A stretch of DNA of 58,522 nucleotides, taken from positions 1 through 58,522 of the forward strand of contig JAUIIK010000013.1 in assembly GCA_030431755.1 (NCBI GenBank), in the 5' to 3' direction. Below the pieces are notes generated by a model. The model searched no databases, was not told where the DNA came from, and saw nothing but the letters and a program-made list of their open reading frames with translations. This document shows, one piece after another, positions 1-7,850 of the stretch. Numbering within the stretch: the stretch's first letter is position 1; each line of letters opens with the position of its first letter. A program made the position numbers and the translations under genes. This DNA is from Chloroflexia bacterium. GTDB taxonomy: Bacteria > Chloroflexota > Chloroflexia > Thermomicrobiales > CFX8.

Positions 1-2
1 TC

Positions 3-533
3 CCGCCCTACGAGGTGCTGACGAACAACGGCCCCGCGCTGAAGGGCTTAACCCAGTTCCAGCAAGCCGTGCGCTTCGGCGACTCCCCGCTCACAAGGCT
101 GCAACGCGAGATGATCGCGACGCTCACCAGCGGCGCGACCGGCTGCGTCTTCTGAACCCTCTCCCACCGCCGGTGGATTCGCCGGCTTGGTCGGGCCCAG
201 GATGAGTACAGCCGCAGCGAGATCGAGCAAATTGCCGACGATCTCTCCCAGGCAATCTGGGATTCACCGCCGCTCAACGCCGCCGACCGCGCCATGCTGC
301 GCTACGTCTACAAGCTGACGAGGCAACCCGGCGACGTGGGCGAGGCCGACATCCAGCCGCTCCGCGACGCCGGCTTCGACGACCAGGCCATCGGCGACAT
401 CGCGACCAACTGCGCGCTCTTCGCCTTCTTCACCCGCATCGTCGACGGTCTCGGCGCAACACTCGAACCGGGCATGGTCGCCGAAGCGGAACGCCTCGGC
501 CTCTCGTCCCACCTGGGCGTAGCAGCGGACTAG
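3..533 (+). CDS. AhpD-like peroxidase (CMD family), probable selenoprotein, 5' partial
   Basis: The first complete codon is at position 3, so the N-terminus lies outside the window. One frame runs to the TAG at 531-533, broken only by a TGA at 153-155. Around it the protein reads ATGCVF-[TGA]-TLSH. AhpD-like/peroxidase-related enzymes carry a C-x-x-C-x-x-x-H redox motif here, so the TGA replaces exactly the second catalytic cysteine (CxxU). Both sides match the family: REMIATL before, and RAMLRYVYKLT, DIQPLRDAGFDD and FFTRIVDGLG after. Known for the family: a thiol or selenol hydroperoxide reductase, alpha-helical. Inferred: TGA is read as selenocysteine. A plain nonsense mutation or sequencing error is the alternative, but substitution at precisely this residue argues against it. 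Annotation without recoding would leave only the fragment 294-533. Confidence 0.85.
153..186 (+). other. TGA (Sec) codon with downstream SECIS-like hairpins
   Basis: The in-frame TGA is at 153-155. Two mutually exclusive hairpins follow. One is CCACC (164-168), loop GCC, GGTGG (172-176). The other is GCCGG (169-173), an 8-nt loop, CCGGC (182-186). Each loop has a G in its first two positions and lies roughly 16-22 nt from the TGA, as is usual for bacterial SECIS elements. Short stems are common in GC-rich DNA, so this supports the recoding call but does not prove it. Confidence 0.5.
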
Positions 534-573
534 ACGCTGATCTCTTCCTGGGCATTGGTCACTCGTCGCGCGT

Positions 574-649
574 CGTAGGGGTGGAGTTCATCTCCACCCG
601 GCTGCGGGATCGAAGACGGTACCGGGTGGAGATGAACTCCACCCCTACG
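574..649. repeat. Nested inverted repeat, GTAGGGG family
   Basis: Two perfect 28-bp arms (574-601 and 622-649) face each other across 20 bp. Each arm is itself a palindrome, GGTGGAG-TTCAT-CTCCACC, flanked outside by GTAGGGG or CCCCTAC. It lies between the convergent ends of the AhpD-like and SRAP genes. The same design with a different palindrome core recurs at 38144-38231, with simpler relatives at 10875 and 47941. Confidence 0.8.
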
Positions 650-734
650 GCCTTGCGCGTTAGTTGCACGGTCGATAGACTATTGCCAGTCCACGCAAGC
701 TTGCAATGCCACAACGTCCCGAGAAGATCCGGCT

Positions 735-1430
735 CTAGAACAGCTTGCCCTGAGCCAGTGGCTCAATGAGGTCGGGCCGGTTGTTGCGGACGTTGCCGAC
801 ATCCGCGCCGACCGGGTGGTACGCGATCACCCCGTCGCCAGGTGGGTCGAGCAGATCGGCGAGCGGCTCGGCGTCGGTGATCTCGGGATCGAGCCAGCGG
901 TCCCAGTCATCAGGTTCCAAGATCACCGGCATCCGGTCATAGAGCTGCCCCATCTCGCAATTGGCGTTCGTCGTGATGATCGCGCAGCTCCGCAGCGGAG
1001 TCTGTAGCTCACCCTCGGGATCGCGCCACTCTTCCCAGATTGCCGCCATCGCCATCACCTCACCGTCCCCGCGGTGAACGAAGAATGGCTGTTTACCGGA
1101 GCCTTCCTGCTTCCACTCGTAGAAGCCATCGGCGGGCACAAGCGCCCGGCGGCGGCCAAAGGCGCTGCGAAACATGCCGCTGGAAGCCACAGTCTCGCGT
1201 CGGGCGTTGATTGGCCGCGGTCCATCGCGGCGGGCTTTGGCCCAACTCGGCGTGAAGCCCCAGGAAAGACCAGTCAGGACGCGCTCGCCATCCTCGGTGA
1301 TGACGGCCGGCACTATGTTCGTCGGCGCGACGTTGTAGTTCGGTTCGATTGGATCCACGCGAATCTGGCCGGCCTCAAAAAGCCGCGCAAGCTCCTCAAG
1401 CTGCTTGACAATCGCAAATCTCCCGCACAC
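735..1430 (-). CDS. SOS response-associated peptidase (SRAP, HMCES/YedK family)
   Basis: A 231-residue protein of normal length for the family. SRAP proteins form a covalent thiazolidine cross-link with abasic sites in single-stranded DNA through Cys2 after removal of Met1. The sequence opens MCGRF (Cys2), with NYNVAPT at 31-37, PINARRET around 73-80 (Asn75) and ADGFYEW around 100-106 (Glu105). Odd: the usual I-H-x-R-M-P-V-I-L motif reads LYDRMPVIL near 163-170, so the conserved histidine is a tyrosine. Family identity is firm, but the histidine-dependent reversal chemistry may differ. It lies 3 bp downstream of the VOC gene on the same strand, probably as one transcript. The link to DNA damage is family knowledge. 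Confidence 0.93.
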   Translation of the reverse strand: MCGRFAIVKQLEELARLFEAGQIRVDPIEPNYNVAPTNIVPAVITEDGERVLTGLSWGFTPSWAKARRDGPRPINARRETVASSGMFRSAFGRRRALVPADGFYEWKQEGSGKQPFFVHRGDGEVMAMAAIWEEWRDPEGELQTPLRSCAIITTNANCEMGQLYDRMPVILEPDDWDRWLDPEITDAEPLADLLDPPGDGVIAYHPVGADVGNVRNNRPDLIEPLAQGKLF

Positions 1431-1433
1431 GCG

Positions 1434-1796
1434 CTAGCCCTCTTCGCTTCCCACAAGCTCGATCGTGTTGTTGTCCGGGTCGCAGACGCAGGCATACTGC
1501 CGCCCATTGTTGTCGGTCAGCGGTGTGTGCAACCGGCCACCGTGCGCAACTGCCCGCTCAACGTGGGCCGCGACGTCATCAACATTGAACTGCAGCTGGT
1601 GACGGCTGCGGTTGGCCACGACATCAGCCATCGTCGACGGACAGATGACCATGCCCAACCCGGCGAGGCTGCCGCGATAGAGCGTTTCGCCCTCAATCTC
1701 CATCGCCGCGAACTCTTCTCCGAAGACCTCGCGATAAAAGCGTTCGGCTACGCCGGTGTCCTCGGTCGCCAGCGTGAAATGCACGAGTTGTGTCAA
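1434..1796 (-). CDS. VOC (glyoxalase/bleomycin-resistance) family protein
   Basis: A single-domain protein of 120 residues with the two beta-alpha-beta-beta-beta halves of the vicinal oxygen chelate fold. It begins with VHFTLATEDTGVAERFYREVF and ends with the typical CDPDNNTIELVG. Likely metal ligands are His7, His67 (in SRHQLQF) and the terminal Glu of NTIELVG. The family includes glyoxalases, dioxygenases and resistance proteins, and the substrate cannot be read from sequence. It is the first gene of a two-gene minus-strand unit with the SRAP gene and lies divergent from the TPP-enzyme gene. Confidence 0.85.
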   Translation of the reverse strand: MTQLVHFTLATEDTGVAERFYREVFGEEFAAMEIEGETLYRGSLAGLGMVICPSTMADVVANRSRHQLQFNVDDVAAHVERAVAHGGRLHTPLTDNNGRQYACVCDPDNNTIELVGSEEG

Positions 1797-1825
1797 GGTT
1801 GTGTCCTATTCATTCGAATACCGGA

Positions 1826-1863
1826 TGTACGTACATATTGTACTCTGTTCGACACTCTATACT
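1826..1863 (+). promoter_or_regulatory. Palindrome and putative -10 in divergent intergenic region
   Basis: Between the VOC gene (minus) and the TPP-enzyme gene (plus) lies the perfect palindrome TGTACGTACA (1826-1835), followed by a good -10 element TATACT (1858-1863) about 45 nt before the GTG start. No clear -35 at standard spacing is visible. The same 10-mer precedes the LysM gene (32904-32913), suggesting a regulator site. Confidence 0.4.
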
Positions 1864-1908
1864 TGGCCGCTGGTGGCTGGGTGACATGAATTCTGGAGGC
1901 AACGACTG

Positions 1909-3558
1909 GTGTCAGGCTCGACGGCAACTCAAGTGATACGCGGCGGCGACGCCGTCGTCCGTGCATTGAAGGCAAATGGCATTGATGTCGTCTTTGGAAT
2001 TCCCGGCGTCCACACGCTCGACATCTACGACGCTCTGATCGAAGACCCGGAGCTCACCCACATCCTCGCCCGCCACGAGCAGGGCGCGGGCTACATGGCG
2101 GATGGTTACGCGCGCGCCACCGGCAAACCCGGAACGGCCTTGATCGTCACCGGACCGGGCCTGACGAATATCTCGACAGCCGTCGGCCAGGCCTACGCCG
2201 ACTCCGCCCCGATCTTCGTCATCGCTACCAACCAGGAGCGCCGTCACCTCGACATGATGGTCGGCAACCTCCACGAGCTGACCGACCAGATGGCCTTCAT
2301 GAAGCCGATCACCAAGTGGAGCCAGCGGGCCCTAGAAGCCGCCGACCTCCCAGAACTCGTTGCGCAGGCGCTCGAGGCGCTGGCGTCCGGCCGCCCACGG
2401 CCCGTTCACCTTGAGATTCCGCTGGACCTCCTCGCAGAGCCGGTCAACGCGCCGGAGGTGCGCATTGCGGCCGCGCAGCCATCCACACCGAATGACGCCG
2501 ACGTCCAGGCGGCAGCCGACTTGATCGCAGGCGCAGGCCGCGTCATGATCTTCGCCGGCGGTGGTGGCAGCACAACCGAAGCCGCGCCGCTCATCGCCCA
2601 GCTCGCCGAAGAGCTTGGCGCACCGGTCGTCACCTCAGTGACCGGCAAGGGCGCGATTGCCTACGACCATTCCTACTGCGCTGGAGCCTTTGGCTACCGC
2701 TGGTCAGCCGACAACCCGACCGTTGCGTTGATGGAAGGCAGCGACCTCGTGATCGCCGTCGGCACCGGCCTCGGCGTCCGCACCACCGGCGAAGGCGCTA
2801 TGCCGCTGCCGGCCAACCTCGTCCACATCGACATCGACCCGGCGGAACACGCGGTAGGCGATTACGAACGCACCGTCAGCATCGTCGCCGACGCGGCGGC
2901 CAGCCTGGAAGCCCTGCTCGCGAAAGTGCGCGCCGGCTCGAAGCCTGGCGAACGCTGGTCGGAGGCCGAGGTCGCCACAGTACGCGAGCAGCTACTCGCA
3001 CCCGCCGATGAACGGGCAGCGCGGTACCTGCCCTATGTCCAGGCGCTGCGTGACGGTATGGAGCGTGACGCGATTCTCGTCAATGATATGACCATGCTCG
3101 CCTATGAAGCCGTGCGCTACTTCCCGGTCTACGCGCCGCGCAGCTATTTCTTCCCGCGCGGATTCGGCACACTCGGTTCGGCCATGCCGACCGCGCTTGG
3201 CGCGAAGGTCGGCTGCCCGGATCGCCAGGTCGTCTCGATTGCCGGCGACGGTGGCTTTCAGTTCACGCTCGAGGAGCTCGGCGCGGCCGTGCATCATCGC
3301 ATCCCGGTTCAGATCATCATCTTCAACGATGGGACACACAGCGCCGTGAAGGCAGCCCAGCACCGCACATACCCCGGCCGCTTCATCGCCGTTGATCTAG
3401 TCAATCCAGATTACGTCAAGATAGCCGACGCCTACGGGATGCAAGCGCGCCGGCCCGAGACGCCGGAAGCGTTGGCAGAAGCCCTCAAAGAGACACGCAA
3501 CCTCGATGAGCCGGTGTTGATCGACGTGCCAGTCGACTTCGAACGCTACGACTCCTAG
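1909..3558 (+). CDS. TPP-dependent acetolactate synthase-like / 2-oxoacid decarboxylase
   Basis: A 549-residue three-domain thiamine-diphosphate enzyme of the acetolactate synthase superfamily. Visible: the activating glutamate (RHEQGAGYMADGYARATG, Glu57), a central Rossmann-like domain, and the TPP/Mg motif GDGG at 446-449 running to FNDG near 472-475. The start is a GTG preceded by TCTGGAGG. Genuine ALS is normally followed by a small regulatory subunit gene. Here the next gene, 3 bp away, is a spermidine-synthase-like protein. I therefore favour a catabolic 2-oxoacid decarboxylase such as 5-guanidino-2-oxopentanoate decarboxylase (AruI-like), but sequence alone does not settle the substrate. 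Probably first gene of the plus-strand run reaching 7517. Confidence 0.85.
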   Translation: MSGSTATQVIRGGDAVVRALKANGIDVVFGIPGVHTLDIYDALIEDPELTHILARHEQGAGYMADGYARATGKPGTALIVTGPGLTNISTAVGQAYADSAPIFVIATNQERRHLDMMVGNLHELTDQMAFMKPITKWSQRALEAADLPELVAQALEALASGRPRPVHLEIPLDLLAEPVNAPEVRIAAAQPSTPNDADVQAAADLIAGAGRVMIFAGGGGSTTEAAPLIAQLAEELGAPVVTSVTGKGAIAYDHSYCAGAFGYRWSADNPTVALMEGSDLVIAVGTGLGVRTTGEGAMPLPANLVHIDIDPAEHAVGDYERTVSIVADAAASLEALLAKVRAGSKPGERWSEAEVATVREQLLAPADERAARYLPYVQALRDGMERDAILVNDMTMLAYEAVRYFPVYAPRSYFFPRGFGTLGSAMPTALGAKVGCPDRQVVSIAGDGGFQFTLEELGAAVHHRIPVQIIIFNDGTHSAVKAAQHRTYPGRFIAVDLVNPDYVKIADAYGMQARRPETPEALAEALKETRNLDEPVLIDVPVDFERYDS

Positions 3559-3561
3559 ACG

Positions 3562-5169
3562 GTGACGAGCGCGCAAGGAGACATCGGCGGCACACCGGTC
3601 GCGACCAATCAGATCGGCATCGACCCGCGCGGACGGGCCCTGGCGCTGCTCGTCTTCGCCGGCGGCATCTCCAGCATCGCGGTTGAGGTGGCCGCGTCCA
3701 GGCTCATCGGACCCTTCTTCGGCTCGTCGACCTTCATCTGGGCCAACCTGATCGGCCTGACGCTACTCTACCTGACCATCGGCTACTTCCTCGGGGGCCG
3801 GCTGGCGGACCGGCGGCCGGAACCGCGCGTCCTCTTCACGATCACAACCATCGCCGGCCTCGCGGTCGCCGCGACACCCTACCTCGCCGGTCCGATTCTC
3901 CGGCTCTCGCTCGACGCCTTCGACGATGTCAACGTCGGCGTCTTCATCGGGTCGCTATTCGGCACAATCCTGCTCTTCGCCGTGCCGATCACCTTTCTCG
4001 GGATGATCTCGCCTTTTGCCGTCCGGCTGCGTACCGCCGATATCAGCGCAGCCGGCAACACTGCTGGTTCGCTCTACGCGCTATCGACCGTCGGCTCGAT
4101 TCTCGGGAGCCTGTTGCCGGCCTTCGTCCTCATCCCGCTCTTTGGCACGCGCGACTCATTTCTTGTCCTGGCAATGGCCATCCTCATACCGTCAGTCATC
4201 GGGTTGCTTGCGACAACCGACTGGCCGCGGGTGGCGTTCGCGGGCGTCGCGCTCGCCGCCGTCGTCGCGCTACCGTTCATCGACAACGATGGGCTGATTC
4301 GACCGGCCGACTACCGCAACTCGACAGTCATCTACGAGACCGAATCGCAGTACAACTACATCCAGGTACTCCAGCGTGGAACCGAAACGCTGCTCATCCT
4401 CAACGAGGGCCACGCGATCCATTCGATCTACGACCCGACCGAGCCGCTCACGCGCGGTCCCTGGGACTACTTCATGATCGCGCCCTACTTCGTGCCCGAG
4501 ACAGCGCCCGAGGATGTCAACAGTCTGCTGATGATCGGCCTGGCAGCCGGCACCGTGCCGCAGCAATTCACCGAAGCCTATGGGCCAATCGACATTGAGG
4601 GCGTCGAGATCGACCCCGAGATCGTCGAGGTCGGGCGCGAGTACTTCGACATGAACGAGCCGAACCTCAACGTCATCGTCGCCGACGGCCGCTACTACCT
4701 CGAAGAAACGGACAATTCCTACAGCGTCATCGGGATCGACGCCTACCGGCAGCCGTATATTCCGTTCCACCTCACAACAGTCGAGTTCTTCGAAGCCGTC
4801 GAGGATCATCTCGATGAGAGCGGCGCGGTCGTTGTCAACGCCGGCCGCACCGACGACGACTTCCGATTGGTCGAGGTCATCGCTGCGACAATGGACGAAG
4901 TCTTTGACGACGTCTACCTGATTGATGTCGAGGACTTCAACAATACGATGGTCATCGGTGTCAATGGCGAATCCAGCGTCGACGCCTTCTACCGCAATGT
5001 CGAGGTCAACATGCCGGCGGGTTCGATCCTCCGCGCGGTCGGCGACTCGTCGATCCAGTTCGGCACACCGCGCCGCTGGGACGGCGACGCGATGGTCTTC
5101 ACCGACGACCGCGCTCCGGTCGAGCTCGTCGTCGACCAGATCATTCTCGAGGAAGCACAGGACCGCTAG
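3562..5169 (+). CDS. Membrane-fused spermidine synthase-like protein
   Basis: A 535-residue fusion. Residues about 22-240 hold roughly seven hydrophobic segments (for example LALLVFAGGISSIAVEVAAS) of the type found in spermidine synthase-like MFS fusions. The remainder is a class I methyltransferase-fold aminopropyltransferase domain. This has a glycine-rich cofactor loop (LLMIGLAAGTVPQQF), the acidic strand-2 pattern GVEIDPEIVEVGREYF, and ADGRYYL. The catalytic strand reads GIDAYRQPYIP, where soluble synthases have an Asp-rich DxxDP motif, so polyamine synthesis is not assured. The GTG start lies 3 bp after the upstream stop, with no strong ribosome site, suggesting translational coupling. 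Function with the preceding decarboxylase is inferred only. Confidence 0.8.
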   Translation: MTSAQGDIGGTPVATNQIGIDPRGRALALLVFAGGISSIAVEVAASRLIGPFFGSSTFIWANLIGLTLLYLTIGYFLGGRLADRRPEPRVLFTITTIAGLAVAATPYLAGPILRLSLDAFDDVNVGVFIGSLFGTILLFAVPITFLGMISPFAVRLRTADISAAGNTAGSLYALSTVGSILGSLLPAFVLIPLFGTRDSFLVLAMAILIPSVIGLLATTDWPRVAFAGVALAAVVALPFIDNDGLIRPADYRNSTVIYETESQYNYIQVLQRGTETLLILNEGHAIHSIYDPTEPLTRGPWDYFMIAPYFVPETAPEDVNSLLMIGLAAGTVPQQFTEAYGPIDIEGVEIDPEIVEVGREYFDMNEPNLNVIVADGRYYLEETDNSYSVIGIDAYRQPYIPFHLTTVEFFEAVEDHLDESGAVVVNAGRTDDDFRLVEVIAATMDEVFDDVYLIDVEDFNNTMVIGVNGESSVDAFYRNVEVNMPAGSILRAVGDSSIQFGTPRRWDGDAMVFTDDRAPVELVVDQIILEEAQDR

Positions 5170-5180
5170 CGAGGCCACGG

Positions 5181-5957
5181 ATGTATTTTCAGTTTGCGAG
5201 CTTCGCCAGCTTCCCGCTCCGCCACGCCATGTCCCGCCGTCGCTCGGACGCGCCCTCCGAGGGCGATGTCGGCTACGCCAGAGACACTATCACCGAACAC
5301 ATCACAGCCAACCGCAGCGCGTTTCTCGACGCTGCCGGGTTCGCTCTGGCAGATGTCGTCCTCGGACGCCAGGTCCACGGCGAGACGGTGAGCCTGGTCG
5401 AGGAGGCGGATCGCGGCCGCGGCCAACCGCCAGGCTTCGACGCCATTCCAGCGACCGACGGGCTGGTGACGGCATCGCCCTCGGTCGCGCCAGCGATCAT
5501 CGTCGCCGACTGCGTGCCGGTGTTGCTCTACGATCCGACGCAGCATGCGCTAGGCGTCGTCCACGCCGGTTGGCGCGGCACCGTCGCAGGCATCGCGGCG
5601 CGCGCCGTTGCGAAGCTGACGCAAGAGTTCGGCACGAACCCGGCAGATATCCGGGCCGGCATCGGGCCGTCCATCGGCGTCTGCTGCTATGAGGTTGGCA
5701 ATGAGGTGATCGACGCCTGGGAAGCACGCGGTGTCGTTGAGAGTGCGTCTGCCTGGGAGGAACGTCAGCCGCGACCCCACTTTGACCTCTCGACCGCCAA
5801 CGAGCTGCTGCTCGAACAGGCCGGTGTACCGGCGGCAAACATCGAGACGGCGCGCATCTGTACCCGCTGCCACGGCGACGACTGGTTTTCCCACCGCGCC
5901 GCAATGGCCGGAGAACGCCCCCGAGGGCGTATGATTATGGTAGCGCAGTTGACTTGA
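5181..5957 (+). CDS. pgeF: Purine nucleoside phosphorylase LACC1/YfiH family (PgeF)
   Basis: A 258-residue protein of the polyphenol oxidase/YfiH family. Members phosphorolyse or deaminate purine nucleosides, and E. coli YfiH also edits misincorporated residues in peptidoglycan precursors. The zinc-site residues are clear: QVHG (His66), ADCVPVLLYD (Cys111) and VVHAGWRGT (His128). The C-terminal CTRC...FSHRA also fits. It lies 11 bp after the spermidine-synthase-like gene and 43 bp before the YggS gene. A pgeF-yggS order is common in Gram-positive-type genomes near division genes, though no ftsZ is seen here. The first ATG is used; the unusual Phe-rich N-terminus is ordinary for this family. 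Confidence 0.92.
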   Translation: MYFQFASFASFPLRHAMSRRRSDAPSEGDVGYARDTITEHITANRSAFLDAAGFALADVVLGRQVHGETVSLVEEADRGRGQPPGFDAIPATDGLVTASPSVAPAIIVADCVPVLLYDPTQHALGVVHAGWRGTVAGIAARAVAKLTQEFGTNPADIRAGIGPSIGVCCYEVGNEVIDAWEARGVVESASAWEERQPRPHFDLSTANELLLEQAGVPAANIETARICTRCHGDDWFSHRAAMAGERPRGRMIMVAQLT

Positions 5958-6000
5958 AGACACGCTGCGGCACAGCATCGGAAAGGAACAACTGAATCAG

Positions 6001-6723
6001 ATGACCAGCACCTACCACGCCGCCCTCGATAGCGGCCTCGGCAAACGCCTCGCACGTATCAACGACCTGATCGACGAAGCCGCAAAGAAATCCGGGCGTA
6101 GTGGTCGCAACGTCCGGCTGGTCGGTATCTCGAAGACCGTCACCCGCGCCTCGGTCAATGCTGCCTATGCCGCCGGGTTACGGGAGTTCGGCGAGAATCG
6201 CGTCGAGATGGCGATTGAAAAGTTCGCCGAGAACGTGCCCGACGACCTGATCCTGCACATGGTCGGCCCCATGCGAGACGACGAAGTCGGCCAGATTGCC
6301 GGCCGCTTCGCCCTCATCCACTCGCTGGGAGAGGCCAGCCTCGCCAACGCGCTTGACCGACAGTGCGAGAAAGTCGGCGTGGTCCAGCCCGTCCTCCTCC
6401 AGCTCAATGTCGGTCGCGAAGTACAGAAACACGGCTGTGCGGTCGAAAACGCACCGGCGCTGGTCGAGCACGTTCTCGGGCTGGAGAATCTGGCGGTCAA
6501 GGGCTTCATGACGATGGCGCCGTATCATGCCGAGCCGGAGGAAACCCGCCCGGTCTTCGCCGAGATGCGCGAGATCGCCGAGAAGTTGCGCGCGGCCTAT
6601 CCCGAAGCAACGCTCGACACGCTCTCGATGGGCATGACCAACGATTTCCCGGTGGCCGTCGAGGAAGGCTCGACGATGGTCCGCGTCGGCCGGGCGATCT
6701 TCCACGCCGAGCACGCGATCTAG
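6001..6723 (+). CDS. YggS/PLPBP family pyridoxal phosphate homeostasis protein
   Basis: A 240-residue alanine-racemase-like TIM-barrel protein. The PLP lysine lies in LVGISKTVTRA (Lys45). Other family signatures are FGENRVEMAIEKF, MVGPMRDDEVGQI (equivalent to the usual HxIGxLQxNK) and LSMGMTNDFPVAVEEGSTMVRVGRAIF at the C-terminus. The family has no catalytic activity of its own; it buffers PLP and affects amino-acid and keto-acid pools. The start is preceded by GGAAAGGAAC. Its stop codon overlaps the GTG start of the next gene by one base (TAGTG), which indicates translational coupling. Confidence 0.93.
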   Translation: MTSTYHAALDSGLGKRLARINDLIDEAAKKSGRSGRNVRLVGISKTVTRASVNAAYAAGLREFGENRVEMAIEKFAENVPDDLILHMVGPMRDDEVGQIAGRFALIHSLGEASLANALDRQCEKVGVVQPVLLQLNVGREVQKHGCAVENAPALVEHVLGLENLAVKGFMTMAPYHAEPEETRPVFAEMREIAEKLRAAYPEATLDTLSMGMTNDFPVAVEEGSTMVRVGRAIFHAEHAI

Positions 6724-7517
6724 TGCGCCTCATCTCCTTTGGCTCCGGCAGCAGCGGGAATTCGTTCCTGCTTGACACCGGCGAAGTGCGGATCGTCTTC
6801 GACTGCGGCGTCGGCATCCGTCGGGTGCGCAAGGAGATGGTCGCGCTCGGCGTCGCCGGCCAGCTCGACGCCATCCTGATTAGCCACGAGCATTCGGATC
6901 ACATCAAGGCGCTCGGTTCGCTTACCCGCTACGAGGACTGCCCGGTCTATGCCAGCGACGGCACACTCGACGCGATAGGCCGCAAACCAGGCTGGCAGTC
7001 GATTCGCTCCGGCGAGGCGTTGACGCTTGCCGGCGTCCGGATCGATCCGATCGGCGTCTCGCACGACGCCGCCGAACCGCTCGGCTTCTTCATTGATGCC
7101 GGTGACGAGCGGATCGCCCTCTTCACCGACCTCGGCACGCCGCAGGCTGAGGTGTCGGACGCGGTGCGTGAGGCGACGGTGGTTGTGCTGGAATCCAACT
7201 ACTGCGAGACGATGCTGCGCAACTCGCCCTACCCCGCCTTCCTCAAGCGCCGCATCCGCAGCCAGAACGGCCACCTCAGCAACGACGACTGCGCGGCAAC
7301 CCTCGTCGACGCCCTACGGCCGTCTAGCCACACCGTCTGGCTTGCCCACCTCTCCGAGAACAACAACGCCCCCGAGGTCGCCGAGGCAGCCGTCCAAGAG
7401 GCGCTGGCCGTGCGCGGCATCCGCCTCCCGGTCCGCTCCCTCCCACGCCACGCCTCGGAAAACCTGCTGGTGCCGCCGGCAGACATCCCCAGCTGGCAAG
7501 CGCCGCTGATTTCCTGA
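6723..7517 (+). CDS. MBL-fold metallohydrolase, WalJ/YycJ type
   Basis: A metallo-beta-lactamase-fold protein of 264 residues when started at the GTG overlapping the previous stop. It opens LISFGSGSSGNSF, the signature of the YycJ/WalJ group. The metal motif is SHEHSDH (His55, His57, Asp59, His60), followed by FTDLG and LESNY strands and a late AHLSENNN. Members act as 5' to 3' exonucleases or are linked to cell-wall and division control in Firmicutes. The same frame is open further upstream, but that part overlaps the YggS gene and is not protein-like. It is the last gene of the plus-strand run, followed by an 836-bp gap. Confidence 0.9.
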   Translation: MRLISFGSGSSGNSFLLDTGEVRIVFDCGVGIRRVRKEMVALGVAGQLDAILISHEHSDHIKALGSLTRYEDCPVYASDGTLDAIGRKPGWQSIRSGEALTLAGVRIDPIGVSHDAAEPLGFFIDAGDERIALFTDLGTPQAEVSDAVREATVVVLESNYCETMLRNSPYPAFLKRRIRSQNGHLSNDDCAATLVDALRPSSHTVWLAHLSENNNAPEVAEAAVQEALAVRGIRLPVRSLPRHASENLLVPPADIPSWQAPLIS

Positions 7518-7850
7518 CGCTCATCGACAACGCAAGGTCCAAGTGTGTGTTGTCTTGCATCTGTCCCGCACGACGTTGGATCGCCTTCGCAGACCTTGCG
7601 CGTCTGGTGTGGGGACGTGGCTCATCGCTCCTCATCACGCATCAAGCCAAGCGTTGGAGATCGAGCATCGAGCCCGGATGTTCCGTGGTACGGCGCCAAC
7701 CAGTACTCGCCTCAAGCGACCCGGTACCGCACGTGGGATCTTCGCACGCAACACCAGTGGTTCAGCCAGTGGTTCAGGGACACAGAGCCCTGGCGCTACC
7801 GCGTTGTTGTCAGCATTCCGTCCCGTTGGCAAGTGACACGCTCACGACAA

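Noticed and set aside
294-533. A separate 79-residue protein starting at ATG 294
   Set aside because: It is only the C-terminal part of the AhpD-like selenoprotein; the same frame upstream encodes family sequence across the TGA, and the ATG has no ribosome site.
4270-5178. 302-codon minus-strand open frame opposite the spermidine-synthase-like gene
   Set aside because: Valine/aspartate-rich complement of a GC-rich gene; no domain or ribosome site.
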